A program made the translations under genes and the position numbers. The notes beneath the pieces are model-generated. The model was not told the origin of the DNA and did not search any database. It saw only the letters and a list, made by a program, of their open reading frames with translations. Shown here in pieces: positions 9,578-20,600 of a stretch of DNA of 32,283 nt. The first letter of the stretch is position 1. Each line of letters opens with the position of its first letter. Source of the DNA: Trichosphaerium sp. ATCC 40318 (Eukaryota > Discosea > Flabellinia > Trichosidae); assembly GCA_038496445.1 (NCBI GenBank), contig JALMLS010000380.1, forward strand, positions 1-32,283, given 5' to 3'.

Positions 9578-11520
9578 ATGATTTTAGTATAGTTTTTTTT
9601 CCTTTATGTAGTGTATTAATTTTAGTCTTTATGGTAAAAATTTGGGGAATCGTTTCGTATAAATATATCAATATTTTATTTATTTAATGGTTTATTATGT
9701 TCGTGCTATGCTTGTATGATGTTTTATTTTGTCGTTAATAATTTTTGGAAAGATTATTTTTTGCTAGAATCTATAGGTTGCCGGTTGGTTTTTTATTTGA
9801 TTTTTTAACTTTAAGTTTAATCTTGTTGTTTATGTGGTGTCATTTGTGTTCAAGTTATAGTATAGATTATATGTCGGAAGATGCTCATAAATTAAGTTCT
9901 TCTGTTATTTATCTTATTTACATTTTTTATGTTAATTTTAGTGAGCGGGATAATTTAGTACAAATGTTTTTAGTTGAGAAGGCGTGGGTTTAGCTTCTTT
10001 TTTATTAATAAATTTTTGTTTAAAAGATTAAGCGCAATAAAGCTGCGCTTAATCTATGATTGTTAATAGAGTTGGTGATGTTTTTATTTTGTTTGTATTG
10101 GTTTAATTTTTATATATTTAAAAACTATAGATTATAGTGTTATTTTTGGTTGTTGAATAGATTATAGGTCAAACTGTTTATTTTTTAGGCTTTGAATTTA
10201 TATTGCTGATATTATTTGTTTTTGTTTTCTTATAGAGTTATGGGCAAATCAGCGCAATTAGGTTGCATACATGATTACCAGAAGCATGGAAGGACCAACA
10301 CAGTATCCGCATTATTCATGCGGCAACAATGGTTACGGCAGGAGTTTTTTTATTAATAAGTTATCGTTTATTTTTGAATATTCAATTATATCTTATATTT
10401 AATTGTTTTTATTGGGGGTTTACAAGTTTAAGTGCAGCATATTTGCGTGTTTTCAGGTAGATATTAAGAAGTTGTTGCATATTCAACATGTAGTCATTTA
10501 GGTATTATGGTCGTTGCGTGTGATGTTCTTGTTTTCAAATCGGCTTTTTTCATCTAGTTATACATGCGCGGTTAAATCGTTATTATTTTTAGGTAGTGAG
10601 CACTAATTCATTCATTTAGTAATGAACAGGATATGCGTAATTTGCAAGGGTATCTAAATATACACGTTTTTATACATTTTGTTTTTATTAGGTTAAGTTC
10701 TTTAGCAGGATTACCTATGTTATCAGGTTTTGATCAAAGGATTTATTGTAGAATTGTTATTTTTGAATAGTTCTAGTTTGTTTTTATTTTTGTTATTTTA
10801 TTATCTTTAGTTTTACAATACTTTATTCTATGCGCTAGCTTTTTTTTTATTTTTAGATTTTCCTGTAGGTGTAAAAGCAAAGAAAGCTTAAAAATAAAAG
10901 AAAAGCCAACAAGTAAATCTTTTATTTTTAAGAGTTATTTTTCTAATTATCATTATTTAAATAACGTATGTTTTGAATTCTAATTTTTTAAGTCATATTA
11001 GTTTATTTATAGGTTATTTTTAATGGATTTATTTAATCTAATTGGGTATGAGGTCATTTATTTTAGATGATTATGATTATTTGTTAGAGTTTTATTTTTA
11101 GATATAAATTGAAAATATATATATTAACTACATTACTTTAGCAATATGAGTAGCACCCGCGTTTTATGGTTTAGATGTTCTTTTTTTAAATTTAATTTTC
11201 TTTATTTTTTTTGTTTAAAAGTTTTTATTTTGATTATATTTATGATATTTTTTTGTTAAATTTTTTTTTTGTTTTCTTATAAATATAGTTTTAATTTAAT
11301 GGAAAAAGTATATTAGAATGAATAGGTCCTTTTGGTATTTATAATGTTGGGTTCAAAATATAAATAAAAGAGAAATATTGTGGAAAGTGTGATATTTATA
11401 AATATTTGATTTTGTAGGTTTAGGGTTTTTTTTTTTACATTAATTATTAGTTATAATTTATTTTTAATTTTAATTTTTATAATATTTTTTATAAGCATTT
11501 TAATGCTTTTTTATATTTAT
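9578..11520 (+). CDS. nad5: NADH dehydrogenase subunit 5, frame interrupted by many missing bases
   Basis: The proton-pumping ND5 subunit of respiratory complex I, in the inner membrane. In order I can read an N-terminal FFPLCSV-like segment, GFLFDFLTLSLILLF, YMSEDAH, DNLVQMFL then WEGVGLASFLLINF, KRLSA..KAAL..M.VNRVGD, the hallmark MEGPTPVSALIHAATMV (10286-10340), AYSTCSHLG, NEQDMRNL, SLAGLPMLSGF.SKD, LYSMR and the C-terminal EWIGPFG near 11320. These align in the correct order over the normal ND5 length. No single frame holds more than one or two motifs. Single missing bases occur about every 25-40 nt, for example near 9973, 10263, 10286, 10301 and 10313. HTW uses TGA as Trp. The start (ATG 9578) and the end are approximate. 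An edited transcript is the most interesting explanation; pseudogene or assembly error are the alternatives. Confidence 0.93.
10031..10060. repeat. short inverted repeat inside nad5
   Basis: AGATTAAGCGCA and TGCGCTTAATCT flank a short spacer. Both arms fall in the conserved KRLSA...KAAL coding segment, so this is probably coincidental. Confidence 0.5.
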
Positions 11521-11690
11521 TTTAATAAAATAAATATAAAAATAATATCTTTAGTGTCTAAAATTAATTAAAAGAGCGTTCTCTTTTAGTTTAAATATAA
11601 ATAAAATAGAAAAATTTAATTTAAAATTAAAAAAAAAATATAAAATAAAAAAAAAGAAAGAATAAAAAAAGAAATGAAAAAAATAAAAAT

Positions 11691-13169
11691 ATGTTAAATT
11701 TTTTAGGAGTACCTTATGTAATAGGATTTCAGTCGAATAGTTCGGCTGTAGAGAAGCATTAGTGCATTTATATGATATGGTATGTGTATGTTGATGATTG
11801 TATTAGTATTTGTGTTAAATTTTTTATGGAAGGTGTAATATGTTTACAAGAAGAGAAAGAAAGTATTAGTAGAAGTGTGGTTTGTGTTGGTAGGTTTTTA
11901 TTGGGCATGCTAATAGACGTGTATTAGAAGTACTTTTACAGAAGCTTATTGAAAAAAAATAGTAAAAAAAATATATATAAAAATAAAAAATGTTTAAATA
12001 TAGAGGTAAATCTAAAATTTATTTATATAAAATGTTAGAAACAAATCAAGAATCTAATTTATTAAGACCTCGTTTGTGAAATAAATCATTTGTTATTTAT
12101 GAAGTTTATTTTTTTTATTTTTTAAACTTATTGCTTAGTTTGTTAGAACCTTTTTTACCTAAAGACAAAAAAGGTATATATAATGAGATTTTGGATAATT
12201 ATATAAATTTTAATTTTGAATTAGAATATAACTTAAGTGTAGAAATTAAAAATTTAATTTGAGATTTTTTTCACTTAGAAAGAGTATCTCGTTATGAACT
12301 ATGGTATCATCATTATACTTTTACAGGTGTTATATGAACATTTTTAGATTGAAATTATATGAGAATGCGAAAATGTTTTAAATTTTGTGAGTATAGTAAT
12401 TGGATAGACAACCTCAGAAAAGGCTAATATAATAAAAAGTTTAGGTGCTCGAAGTATGTTAAGCCTCAATTTACTAGAGATGTTTATTTTAATAAGATAA
12501 ACAAAGTGAACATATTTTGGATTAGAAAGTTTCCGGAACGAAATTTAATTTATATTTTTATGGAGTATCAGCTGTTCAAGATATTAGATGGAAACTTGAT
12601 GAACATTATCGCCAGTGCATTACTTTTTTTTTGATGATTTCCAACTTTATTAGTGTATATTCTCAAGGTGATTTTTTGCACCTATGTATTCATTTAATGT
12701 TGCAGGCAAGCAATGAGCTGGCTATATGAAATAGCAAATTTAATGTTAAAAATCAAAGTAAATTACAGGACATTTAAATATGTTGATACTATGGGTATTA
12801 TGAACCGGGTCTAGCGTTCGTTAAATTACAAATGGCGTGAAGGTAATTACTATTTTAGATACTACAGCGTTGGATTTAGGAGTAATTTAGTACAAGATAT
12901 AATTTACATCCAGGTCTTTTAAGATTATTAGAAACTAATCATTGATAGGATTAAAAATGAATATGAATTAAGAGTACTTATTTCTGGTATAGATGTTATA
13001 CATAGCTTTGGTATACAGGATTAGGTTGTAAAATGGATGCTGTACCAGGAAGGTACATGGAATAACAGTTTTTTTAAAAAGACCTGTATGTTTTATGGTC
13101 ATGTAGCGAATTATGTGGAGTAGAGCATGGTATATGCCTATAGCGGTTGAGTTGTTAAATTATCTTTAA
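11691..13169 (+). CDS. cox2: cytochrome c oxidase subunit II with a large central insertion, frame interrupted
   Basis: COX2 carries the CuA site that accepts electrons from cytochrome c. The N terminus (ATG 11691) reads LGVPYVIGFQSNSSAVE, then LVHLYDMV and the first helix MLMIVLVFVLNFLW, then HANR.VLEVLL. A long insertion follows, much of it one clean 145-codon block (11990-12424). The conserved domain resumes near 12770 with GH..WYYGYYE. It ends with DVIHSFGIPGLGCKMDAVPG, a KRP..FYGHCSELCGVEHG segment holding the CuA Cys/His ligands, and MPIAVELLNYL, stopping at TAA 13167-13169. The conserved ends need one missing base each near 13016, 13054, 13062, 13087, 13102 and 13133. The insertion block needs none. 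COX2 is usually about 230-260 residues; this one would be about 490. Ciliate COX2 is also enlarged, from memory. Confidence 0.93.
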
Positions 13170-13212
13170 TAAAAGGAAGTAAATTTGGATACAATGAATT
13201 TAAAAAAATAAA

Positions 13213-13723
13213 ATGTTAAGTTTTTTATTTTTTAAATTAGGAAATTTAGGCAGAGAATTTTATTTAAATTGTCTAGCTATATATAGAACAGATTTTTGAT
13301 TAAATTTTTATTTAAATGAAAATGAGTTATATGAAGAAGGTTATGATACCAACGACCAAACGGTCGAAAAAACAGAAACGTGAAATAATTTTTTAGGCGG
13401 TGACTCAAACGTCTCTATACTTCTAGTAAATTTTGTTAGGTGAGGTACATCTGTAGGAAGAGTCTGAAAAAACTACAAATCTGAAATACAAATATTTAAT
13501 AAAGTGCTTATTTTAAGGAGAATGGCATGAAGTTTTTTAAGTGTAATCACTGGGTTAATAATAGTTGAATTTTTAAGTTGAATGGATTTATTGAATTACA
13601 GCAGTTATGTTGGTTTTAGTATTATATCAACCGAAATGTTTTGGTAACGAAAGAGTTTTTGTTTATATTGCACAAATGTTTATATCAGAAGCTTTTGTTG
13701 GCGAAGATGTATTTGTAGTCTAA
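13213..13723 (+). CDS. unassigned membrane protein, clean 5' part and shifted 3' end
   Basis: ATG 13213 opens 144 uninterrupted codons, including six TGA read as Trp, up to TAA at 13645. The protein has an N-terminal LSFLFFKLGNLGREFYLNC, a polar middle (YDTNDQTVEKTETW) and a hydrophobic segment from about residue 110 (SFLSVITGLIIVEFLSW). The last residues, GFSIISTEMFW, loosely recall the COX3 motif GF.LFI.SE.MFF. One missing base near 13645 joins this to RVFVYIAQMFISEAFVGEDV, ending at TAA 13721. It starts 44 bp after cox2. A divergent cox3 is possible but unproven. Confidence 0.5.
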
Positions 13724-14150
13724 TAGGTATGTGTGAGATCTTATAAGGTATTTTTTTACTTTTTTACTTTGGTTGATAAATATTGGCATATATCATGCTT
13801 AAGTGTTATTATCTTCAAATATGTATTTAGCTGTTTATTTCAATATTTATTTCTTTATTTTATTATATTTTTATAAATACAATGTATTTATATACAAGTT
13901 GTATATTGTCCATTTCCATATTTTAGTGAGATTTTGAGTTGATTTATACAATAATAATAGAGTTATGAGGGAATTTAATGAATATTTATCATTGATAAAT
14001 ATTTAAATATAATTATATAGATATATTTATAACAGATATTTATTGTGAAGAGAATTAGTAGGTTAATAGATACATTGATTGATACTCTTTTTTTATATTT
14101 TTTATAGAACATCTTTTGCTGAGGTGATGTCCTTACAGTGATTAATTTTA
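13724..14150. other. unassigned T-rich stretch
   Basis: No sustained frame. T-richness and hydrophobic short readings resemble the broken respiratory genes, so this may be the continuation of the 13.2-kb gene or another membrane protein gene. Near 14115 one frame reads WGDVLTVINFIFE. Nothing conclusive. Confidence 0.3.
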
Positions 14151-14214
14151 TTTTTGAAAGTTAGATTCAAAAATATATCAAATTTTTGAATCTAACTTTC
14201 AAAAATTTGATATA
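14151..14214. repeat. A-B-A'-B' interleaved inverted repeat
   Basis: A (14151-14173), B (14174-14182), the exact complement of A (14183-14205) and the exact complement of B (14206-14214) follow without spacers. This is what results if a reverse-complement copy of A-B' is inserted inside A-B'. It could fold in two mutually exclusive ways. Confidence 0.95.
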
Positions 14215-14251
14215 AGTTCTGTAAATTTTTTTTATTTGTTTTACGAGCATT

Positions 14252-14521
14252 ATGAATCAAGCTTATACGTTTTTTCATTTTTTAACTTATATATTTTTTA
14301 GTTTTAAATTTAAAATAATAAATATCATATGTGATATTTATATTAATTTCTCTAGTAATTACTTCGATTTTGGTCTGGATGCTTTCTGCTATTGCCTTTT
14401 TGAAAAGGCAATAGCAGAAAGCATCCAGACCAAAATCGAAGTAATTACTAGAGAAATTAATATAAATATCACATATGATATTTATTATTTTAGTTGTTTA
14501 TTAATAAAAGTTTTTTTATAA
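14252..14521 (+). CDS. unassigned small hydrophobic ORF spanning a palindrome
   Basis: An ATG-initiated frame of 89 codons (AYTFFHFLTYIFFSFKFK at the start) ending in TAA. Two thirds of it is the 182-bp palindrome at 14311-14492, so both strands there encode the same peptide. The first 20 residues could be a membrane segment. Protein-level selection cannot be shown. Confidence 0.3.
   Translation: MNQAYTFFHFLTYIFFSFKFKIINIICDIYINFSSNYFDFGLDAFCYCLFEKAIAESIQTKIEVITREININITYDIYYFSCLLIKVFL
14311..14492. repeat. perfect 182-bp palindrome with a 2-nt loop
   Basis: Arms of 90 nt flank TG (14401-14402). The inner stem is ATTGCCTTTT/AAAAGGCAAT, and arms include CGATTTTGGTCTGGATGCTT. Pairing ends at T versus G outside. 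Confidence 0.97.
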
Positions 14522-16797
14522 TGTTATTAGATTTTAATTGAAGGTTATGTTTTTAATATGGGTAACTTAATTTTTAGCCAATTTTAATAGATTTTATTTG
14601 TTTATTTTAAATTTAAATAATAAATTTTTACAGAATTAGATTTTTTTTCTTTTCATGTTTTTATTTATTTAGATTTTGATGTTTATAGTTTTGTTGACAT
14701 TTGTACAATATTTAACTTTTGATGAGGTGTTTTTACTCCAACATTAATTTTAGAACAGATCGTTGAGTAATGTTCAATTTTTTAATTTTGAGAGTTTTCT
14801 TTTTTTGCTTTTTCTTTTATAAATGATTGTATTTTTTTCTATTTAGTGGGTTGATAATTTATGTTTCACAATAGTTTGAATATTATCAATTTTGTGGTTG
14901 ATTCTATTCAAATGTGTATAGTTTACCGTATTTTTGGCTATATAAGTATCTAGTTATTTTAAGCTCAGTTCTATTCTTGTATTTTTTTTTGATGGTGAAT
15001 ATTAAATTATACTATAGTAACATATCAGGTAAAGAAAGAGAGTAATAGATGGGACTTATAGTGGAAGTATCCGGTTGCTTTAGATATTGTATTTAGTTGT
15101 GCGGGGATAAATTTTTTAAAGAAACATTTAAAGCTCGTAGGATTATGATTTTTCTTGTTTTTGAGAGAGTATGATCCAGAAATGGATTCGATGTGCGGGA
15201 TGATCTTGTGTCTAGTTATATACAGGTGAACAAATAGTTGAGATTTTGATGAAGAATTTATGATGACTTAGATGCTATAGAGAACGTGTTTTAATGTTAC
15301 TTATATACAAGAAAAATCAAATGTGCAGAAGGCAGCAGATATAATTTGGATAATAGTGAGATGTAGCATCAGGTTCAGTTTTCTTTTTGATGAAGTGCCT
15401 GATATTCATACGGGATAAAATCCTATTATGGTTTAAAAGTGACGCGGAACAAGATCCAGATGATGAATATGAGAAGATATAGTGGATTTGGAAATTTATT
15501 TTGAAGATATGGTAAGGAATATTTAGTTCAACGGAAGATAAAGATTTGAATCTCCGGAAAATAATTTATATGATTGAATAGGGACGAAGCTTTAGCTGGG
15601 TTGAAGCAGATATGGATGAATGTTCATTTATGAAAGAGTAGTATAAATATGTTAGAAAATTTGAATGTAGAAGGGTAAATGTAGAAATGCTTGAGGTATG
15701 AGAGATGGGTAGATTTTAGTTATTATGATATGATAGAGGAAGAAGTCCTGTAGAAAATATACCGCACTTATGAGTTGTATTATTTTTGGGCAGTGTATAC
15801 ATGTAATAGGTTTATTTTTGAAGATGATTTATTTTGGAATATTATAAAAAGCCTTTAAAGGGGCTCCAGAGGAATATCAGTGTTAATGGAAAGAAATTCA
15901 ATTTTTTGATCTTGGGTATTATTTTTCACGAGTGATTCAATCATAATGGAAACTAGATAGATTTGTTTGTACATGCAAGATATACATGGACGTAAATTAT
16001 ATTTAGAGAATTGAATAGATGGTATTCTTATCTAGTTAGTACGTGAAATCCAGATAGTTGCTTAAATATAGCTTACGTTTTATAGTTATGCTAAGCGTTG
16101 TGAAAAGGTAGATGAAGTGTATTATCAGGCAAATTAATAGATGGTGCAAGATGTGACACGTTATTGAAAGGGCGGTTTGTTTGATTTTGCTTTAACTAAG
16201 TTAAAGCAAAATCAAACCAAAAAGTTAAAAAATATATCGGGTTATTTATTTAATGATTGGATGTAAATTATCAAGAAAAATCAGATTGAGAAAGGATACT
16301 CCCGGTTAAGGTTGGAAAATAAAGAATTGTATTAAGTTCTGCAATATTAAAAAGTGCCAAGAAAAATGAGTTTAATTTATAATAAAAGTAATTTTATAAG
16401 AGAATGCAAAATAAAAAAATAGATAGTTTATAACAGCTAAAGATATATTAATTGGTATAATTTGAATGATTTTAGTGAATATGGTATATAGCAAAATGAG
16501 CTGATTTAGTAAACTAGAAGCTTAAGTTATTATGTAAAACTATAAAAAGATCCGGCATTAATTTAAGATGTATTTTGGATGGGAGTATTTTATTATAGTT
16601 TATTTAATATACGTTTTGGGAGTTATTGGGTATAAATTATGAATGGTGTATAGTGATAGAATACTAAAATAAAAATAAAAAAAAATAAAGAATATTTGAT
16701 AGATCCTTAATAAAAACACCAAATGTGAAGGGATAAGTTACAAGGTTAAAATTATCAGGATTTATCTTCTTATATAGACTTAAAAAAAAGAAAAAAT
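14522..16797. other. 2.3-kb unassigned region of broken coding sequence
   Basis: No frame is long. Near 14640-14770 one frame reads FNFWWGVFTPTLILEQIVE, which looks like a membrane protein. From 15000 to 16700 short blocks are rich in Asp, Glu, Tyr and Trp (for example EYDPEMDSM near 15168 and WDFDEEF near 15245). This is the texture expected of one or more genes with frequent missing bases, but no family motif is legible. Confidence 0.35.
16179..16217. repeat. 39-bp hairpin
   Basis: GTTTGATTTTGCTTTAAC and its complement flank TAA. Arms pair perfectly. Confidence 0.9.
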
Positions 16798-17565
16798 ATG
16801 TATAGAAATTATATTTTTAAATTAAATGGAGAAAGAAAAAAAGGGAATCCAAAAATATTGTTTTATAACTGACAGCAGGATTTAAATTTAAATCCTGCTG
16901 TCAGTTATAAAACAATATTTTTGGATTCCCTTTTTTTCTTTCTCCATTTTAATTCTTATGATATATTAAAATTATATAATTTAGGTAAATTTGATTCTAT
17001 TTATTTTTATTTAAAATCTAATAATTTTTTCTATAAAGATTTTTTAAATTTATATGATTTAGGTAATTCAAATTTGAATTTTTTTTTATTAGATTTTTAT
17101 TTTTATAAATTATTAAAATTATATAAATTAGATGTATATATTTTTACTCTTTGAAATAATACTAATATAAATTTTTACGATTATATATATATATATGATA
17201 TATTAAAATTATATAAATTAGATGTATATATTTTTACTCTTTGAAATAATAAAAATATATATAATTATATACATGACATATTAAAAAAATATAAATTAGA
17301 TAGTTATACTTTTGATGATATTTTAAATATATATAATTATATATATGACATGTTACAAATATATAAATTAGAAAATTATACGTTTAATGATATTTTAAAA
17401 GATTTAGAATATTCTTATGATTTATTAAATATATATAATTTGGATGAAAATAAAGCGAAATTTAAAAAGAAAGTACGGAAATTAAGCATTATTAAGTTTG
17501 TTAAAGAAAGACAGCTATTATTTATTTATTTGGTAATTTTTTTAAGAGGATTTAAAATCATTTAA
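16798..17565 (+). CDS. unassigned internally repeated Leu/Tyr/Ile/Asn protein
   Basis: One uninterrupted frame of 255 codons from ATG 16798 to TAA 17563-17565, with TGA as Trp in FYNWQQD and LWNN. It runs straight through the 126-bp palindrome at 16824-16949, both arms being translated. From residue about 57 onwards a degenerate unit of the form DILK.YKLD.YIF recurs at least six times. Two units share 50 identical bases (17111-17160 and 17201-17250) exactly 90 nt (30 codons) apart. The units look like short helical repeats, reminiscent in form of TPR/PPR-like arrays, but I see no diagnostic motif. The C-terminal 45 residues are basic, then hydrophobic. Function unknown. Confidence 0.6.
16824..16949. 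repeat. perfect 126-bp palindrome inside an ORF
   Basis: Arms of 63 nt meet at GGATTTAAATTTAAATCC and include AAAGGGAATCCAAAAATATT. The length is 42 codons, so the reading frame continues through it. Confidence 0.97.
17111..17250. repeat. two identical 50-bp direct repeats, 90-bp period
   Basis: 17111-17160 and 17201-17250 are identical (TATTAAAATTATATAAATTA... to ...TTGAAATAAT). Both lie in frame in the repeat-protein ORF, and further degenerate copies follow to about 17440. Confidence 0.95.
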
Positions 17566-17639
17566 TTTATATAAGTTAATTTAATAAATGTAGATAATAG
17601 AGTTTTTATAAAAATGAACATAATTATTATAGGATTGGT

Positions 17640-20600
17640 TTTTAAAAAATTGTTGGATTTAGGTTCTAATTTTAAGTTAAATGTTTTATGGTTATTTTAC
17701 CTAGTATTGTAGGTTCTTTGTTTGATTAGTTTTTTATTTTTATGATTTATAGAATATATAATATTGTTAAAATGGACTAAAAAGCCAATGCCAAAGTATT
17801 TATCTTTAATTCCTTTGTGGTTTTTAGAAGAACTTTATATGGAGTTGATTCGTTATATACCAAAAACGTCTTGCTAAATAAAAGGGAGCTTAGTAGATGA
17901 ATTTTTGGGAAAGTGAGTTTTTTGTAGGTTATAGTTGCTGGTAGAGGCAGAGCAGATTTGGTTAGAAAGAGCCTTGAAGAGTACCTAGATATATTCATGA
18001 TAAATTGGAGATTATGAATGCGTACAAAGAAAGAATAAAATTAGATAAGGTGCGGTACAGAATGCAGATAAATGGTTTGGATGCAAGAAATGAAGTAGCT
18101 ACGGATTATATTACTATGATAGAAAGTTATCCGGAGATGAATCCGAACAATTATATATAACGGTACCAAATTTTTATACGGGAAGCAAGGAAGTTGTTGC
18201 TGTGCCCATGCCAGCAATAAATTATGAAAAAGTACATGGTATAAGTTGAGAGGACTCAAAAAAACAAAAGAAAAAATTAACAAAATTAGGTAAATTAATG
18301 AATAGAATTAATTTTAAATTAAAAAGAGATAAAAAATTGAGAGATAAATATTTATTAAATTATATTAAAGCCAAAAGATACTATACAAAGGGAAGAAATT
18401 ATATATATAAACAAAAAGTATCCAACAGATCTTTTAGAAATTTTAAACTAGGTCCTGGTGCATTAGATAAATGATGTAAAGATGAAAATGTATATAAATA
18501 TTTAGAAATGTCTTTAATAAAAAGTGAGGAGTTTAAACAAGATATTATTGCTAAAGAAAGAGGTGAAGAGTTTGCAATTTCGCCACCAAAAAAAAGATAT
18601 GAAAAAGATTTAGAGAACGATGCTGAACCAGTTTCACGTAGTGAATTTTTTTTTAATTTTGGAAAAATGTATTGAAATCTTAATCATTTTGGTTGAAATT
18701 GAATACATTTAACACGTAGCGAATATCCTATGAGAAAATTAGCAATGCTGGGTGTAGGAGAAGGTTATAGGACATTAAAAGCATGTATACTCCGTATAAG
18801 AAAGGTTCACGTTTGTTGAATGAACAACTGATGAAAGCAATATGGTCTATACCAGAATATAAAATGGAAAAAAATTGGAATTTTACAGAAGCAAATATAC
18901 AGCGATGGAGTTAAATTAAAGATAAGAATAAATAGATGAATACATTGCGGTTTGTTGATCAATGGGTATGTGAAGAAATTATTGATATTTATTTCAAAAA
19001 AGACAAACTAATTTTTTTAGAAATAAGATTATGTCTAACGATAAAAAAAGATGACATAGATCTTTTTTTATTCTTTTTGGGTTACGTGGTTGTGGAAAAG
19101 AAGCTCGTTATAAAAAATCGGAACAATTAGGAGAGTTGGCTTATGTGTGAGATTATTGTTTTATTCCAGCAGATTGAAATCGTTATAGACAATATGGTGC
19201 AAAATGATGATTACTGTTCAAATATTATTATCCAGTAAGATACACATGAATAGATTATTATAGATCATTTATGAGAACAACCGATGATGCTAATGTGTTT
19301 GGTTTATATAGTTTAAGGTTATTGGGAGATTATAGTGTGGTATATTCTTATTATTATAGAAAACTTATGAATTTTCCATATCATCGTGTAGTATATGCTA
19401 GAGAAAATTTAAATTTAAATCGATTTTGAAAAGGAAAAAAAAAAAAAAATATAAAAATAAATAGATTAAGTTATTGATGAGAGTTTTATTTAAAAAAAGA
19501 ATCAAATTTAAATAAAAAAGAATTTAAAAATTTAAAAGAAGATCAAAAATATAAATTATATATAGAAAAAATAAAAAAAGAGACAAAATTGATTAGATCG
19601 ACAGATTTATTTTTAAAAGAAATACCTGATTTATTTAATTTTTTGGGTGATTCCATAGTAAAAATTAGAAATTCAAAAATAAATAATATAAATTATATAA
19701 AAGAAAAAGCAAGAAAATGAAGCGAGGTGACGTCACCTAAATTTTTTATTAAAGAAATAGAAGAAAAAAAAAACAAGGAGCAAATGAAAATATTAAAAAA
19801 ATATGAAAAAGAATGAATAAAAGAAAACAATATAGATATTTTAGATGAGACATATGAAGAAAAAAGGAAAGCTATAGCAAGAAAATTAGAAAAAAAAACG
19901 CAAAAAATTCTAACTAAAGATCTTTATATTTTATGAAAAATTTTAAATACATATAATAATAAAAAAAGAAAATTTAGAGATATAATGAATTTTAAAAAAG
20001 ATATTTATACTTTAAATAATTATGAGTTGCTAGTTTTGGATTATTTTGAATATAAAATTCAGAAATTGATGCTTAAAAAATTTTATTTATTAGGTTTAAG
20101 TTATAAGAAAGAAAGTAAAATAAAATTTGTAATGCATTATGGGAAAATGTTTGATTTATTTTTTCATTTAAGAAGAGATCAGCAAGAATTAGAAAGACGT
20201 TTATATAGAAGGGTTTTTAATATAGATTTAAGATATAGAGAAGGTATATCTGAAATTGAATATAAAATGTTTCCGGAAATTGATGAAAATAAAAAGTTAA
20301 GAAGCTCTAATAATCTAAGTAAAAAAAATGAGAAAAGTTTAGAAATTATTTGAAGAGATTTGGGCAAAAGATTAAAAAAAAAAAAAAATTTCAAAAAAAA
20401 AAATATTAATTGAACATTAAAAAGAAATAAGATAAATACCTTATTTGGTAATGATTTTTATATTAAAAAATGAAATAAAAAACGAGGTAATTTTTTTATT
20501 TGAGTCTTTAAAAAAACACCGTCTAAGTGGAGTTTTTTTAAAGATGTTATAGTAGAACCTATAAAAGAGTTATGAGATAATTTTTATGAAGATATGGTAA

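Noticed and set aside
9578-11520. -1 ribosomal frameshifting (re-reading one base) as the explanation for the breaks
   Set aside because: Re-reading the overlapping base would give Thr for the invariant Pro in PTPVS and IPGLG, and Cys for two conserved Trp. Inserted bases fit the proteins better.
14640-14770. Possible cob or cox3 fragment (FNFWWGVFTPTLILEQ)
   Set aside because: No second motif of either family in the right order could be found around it.
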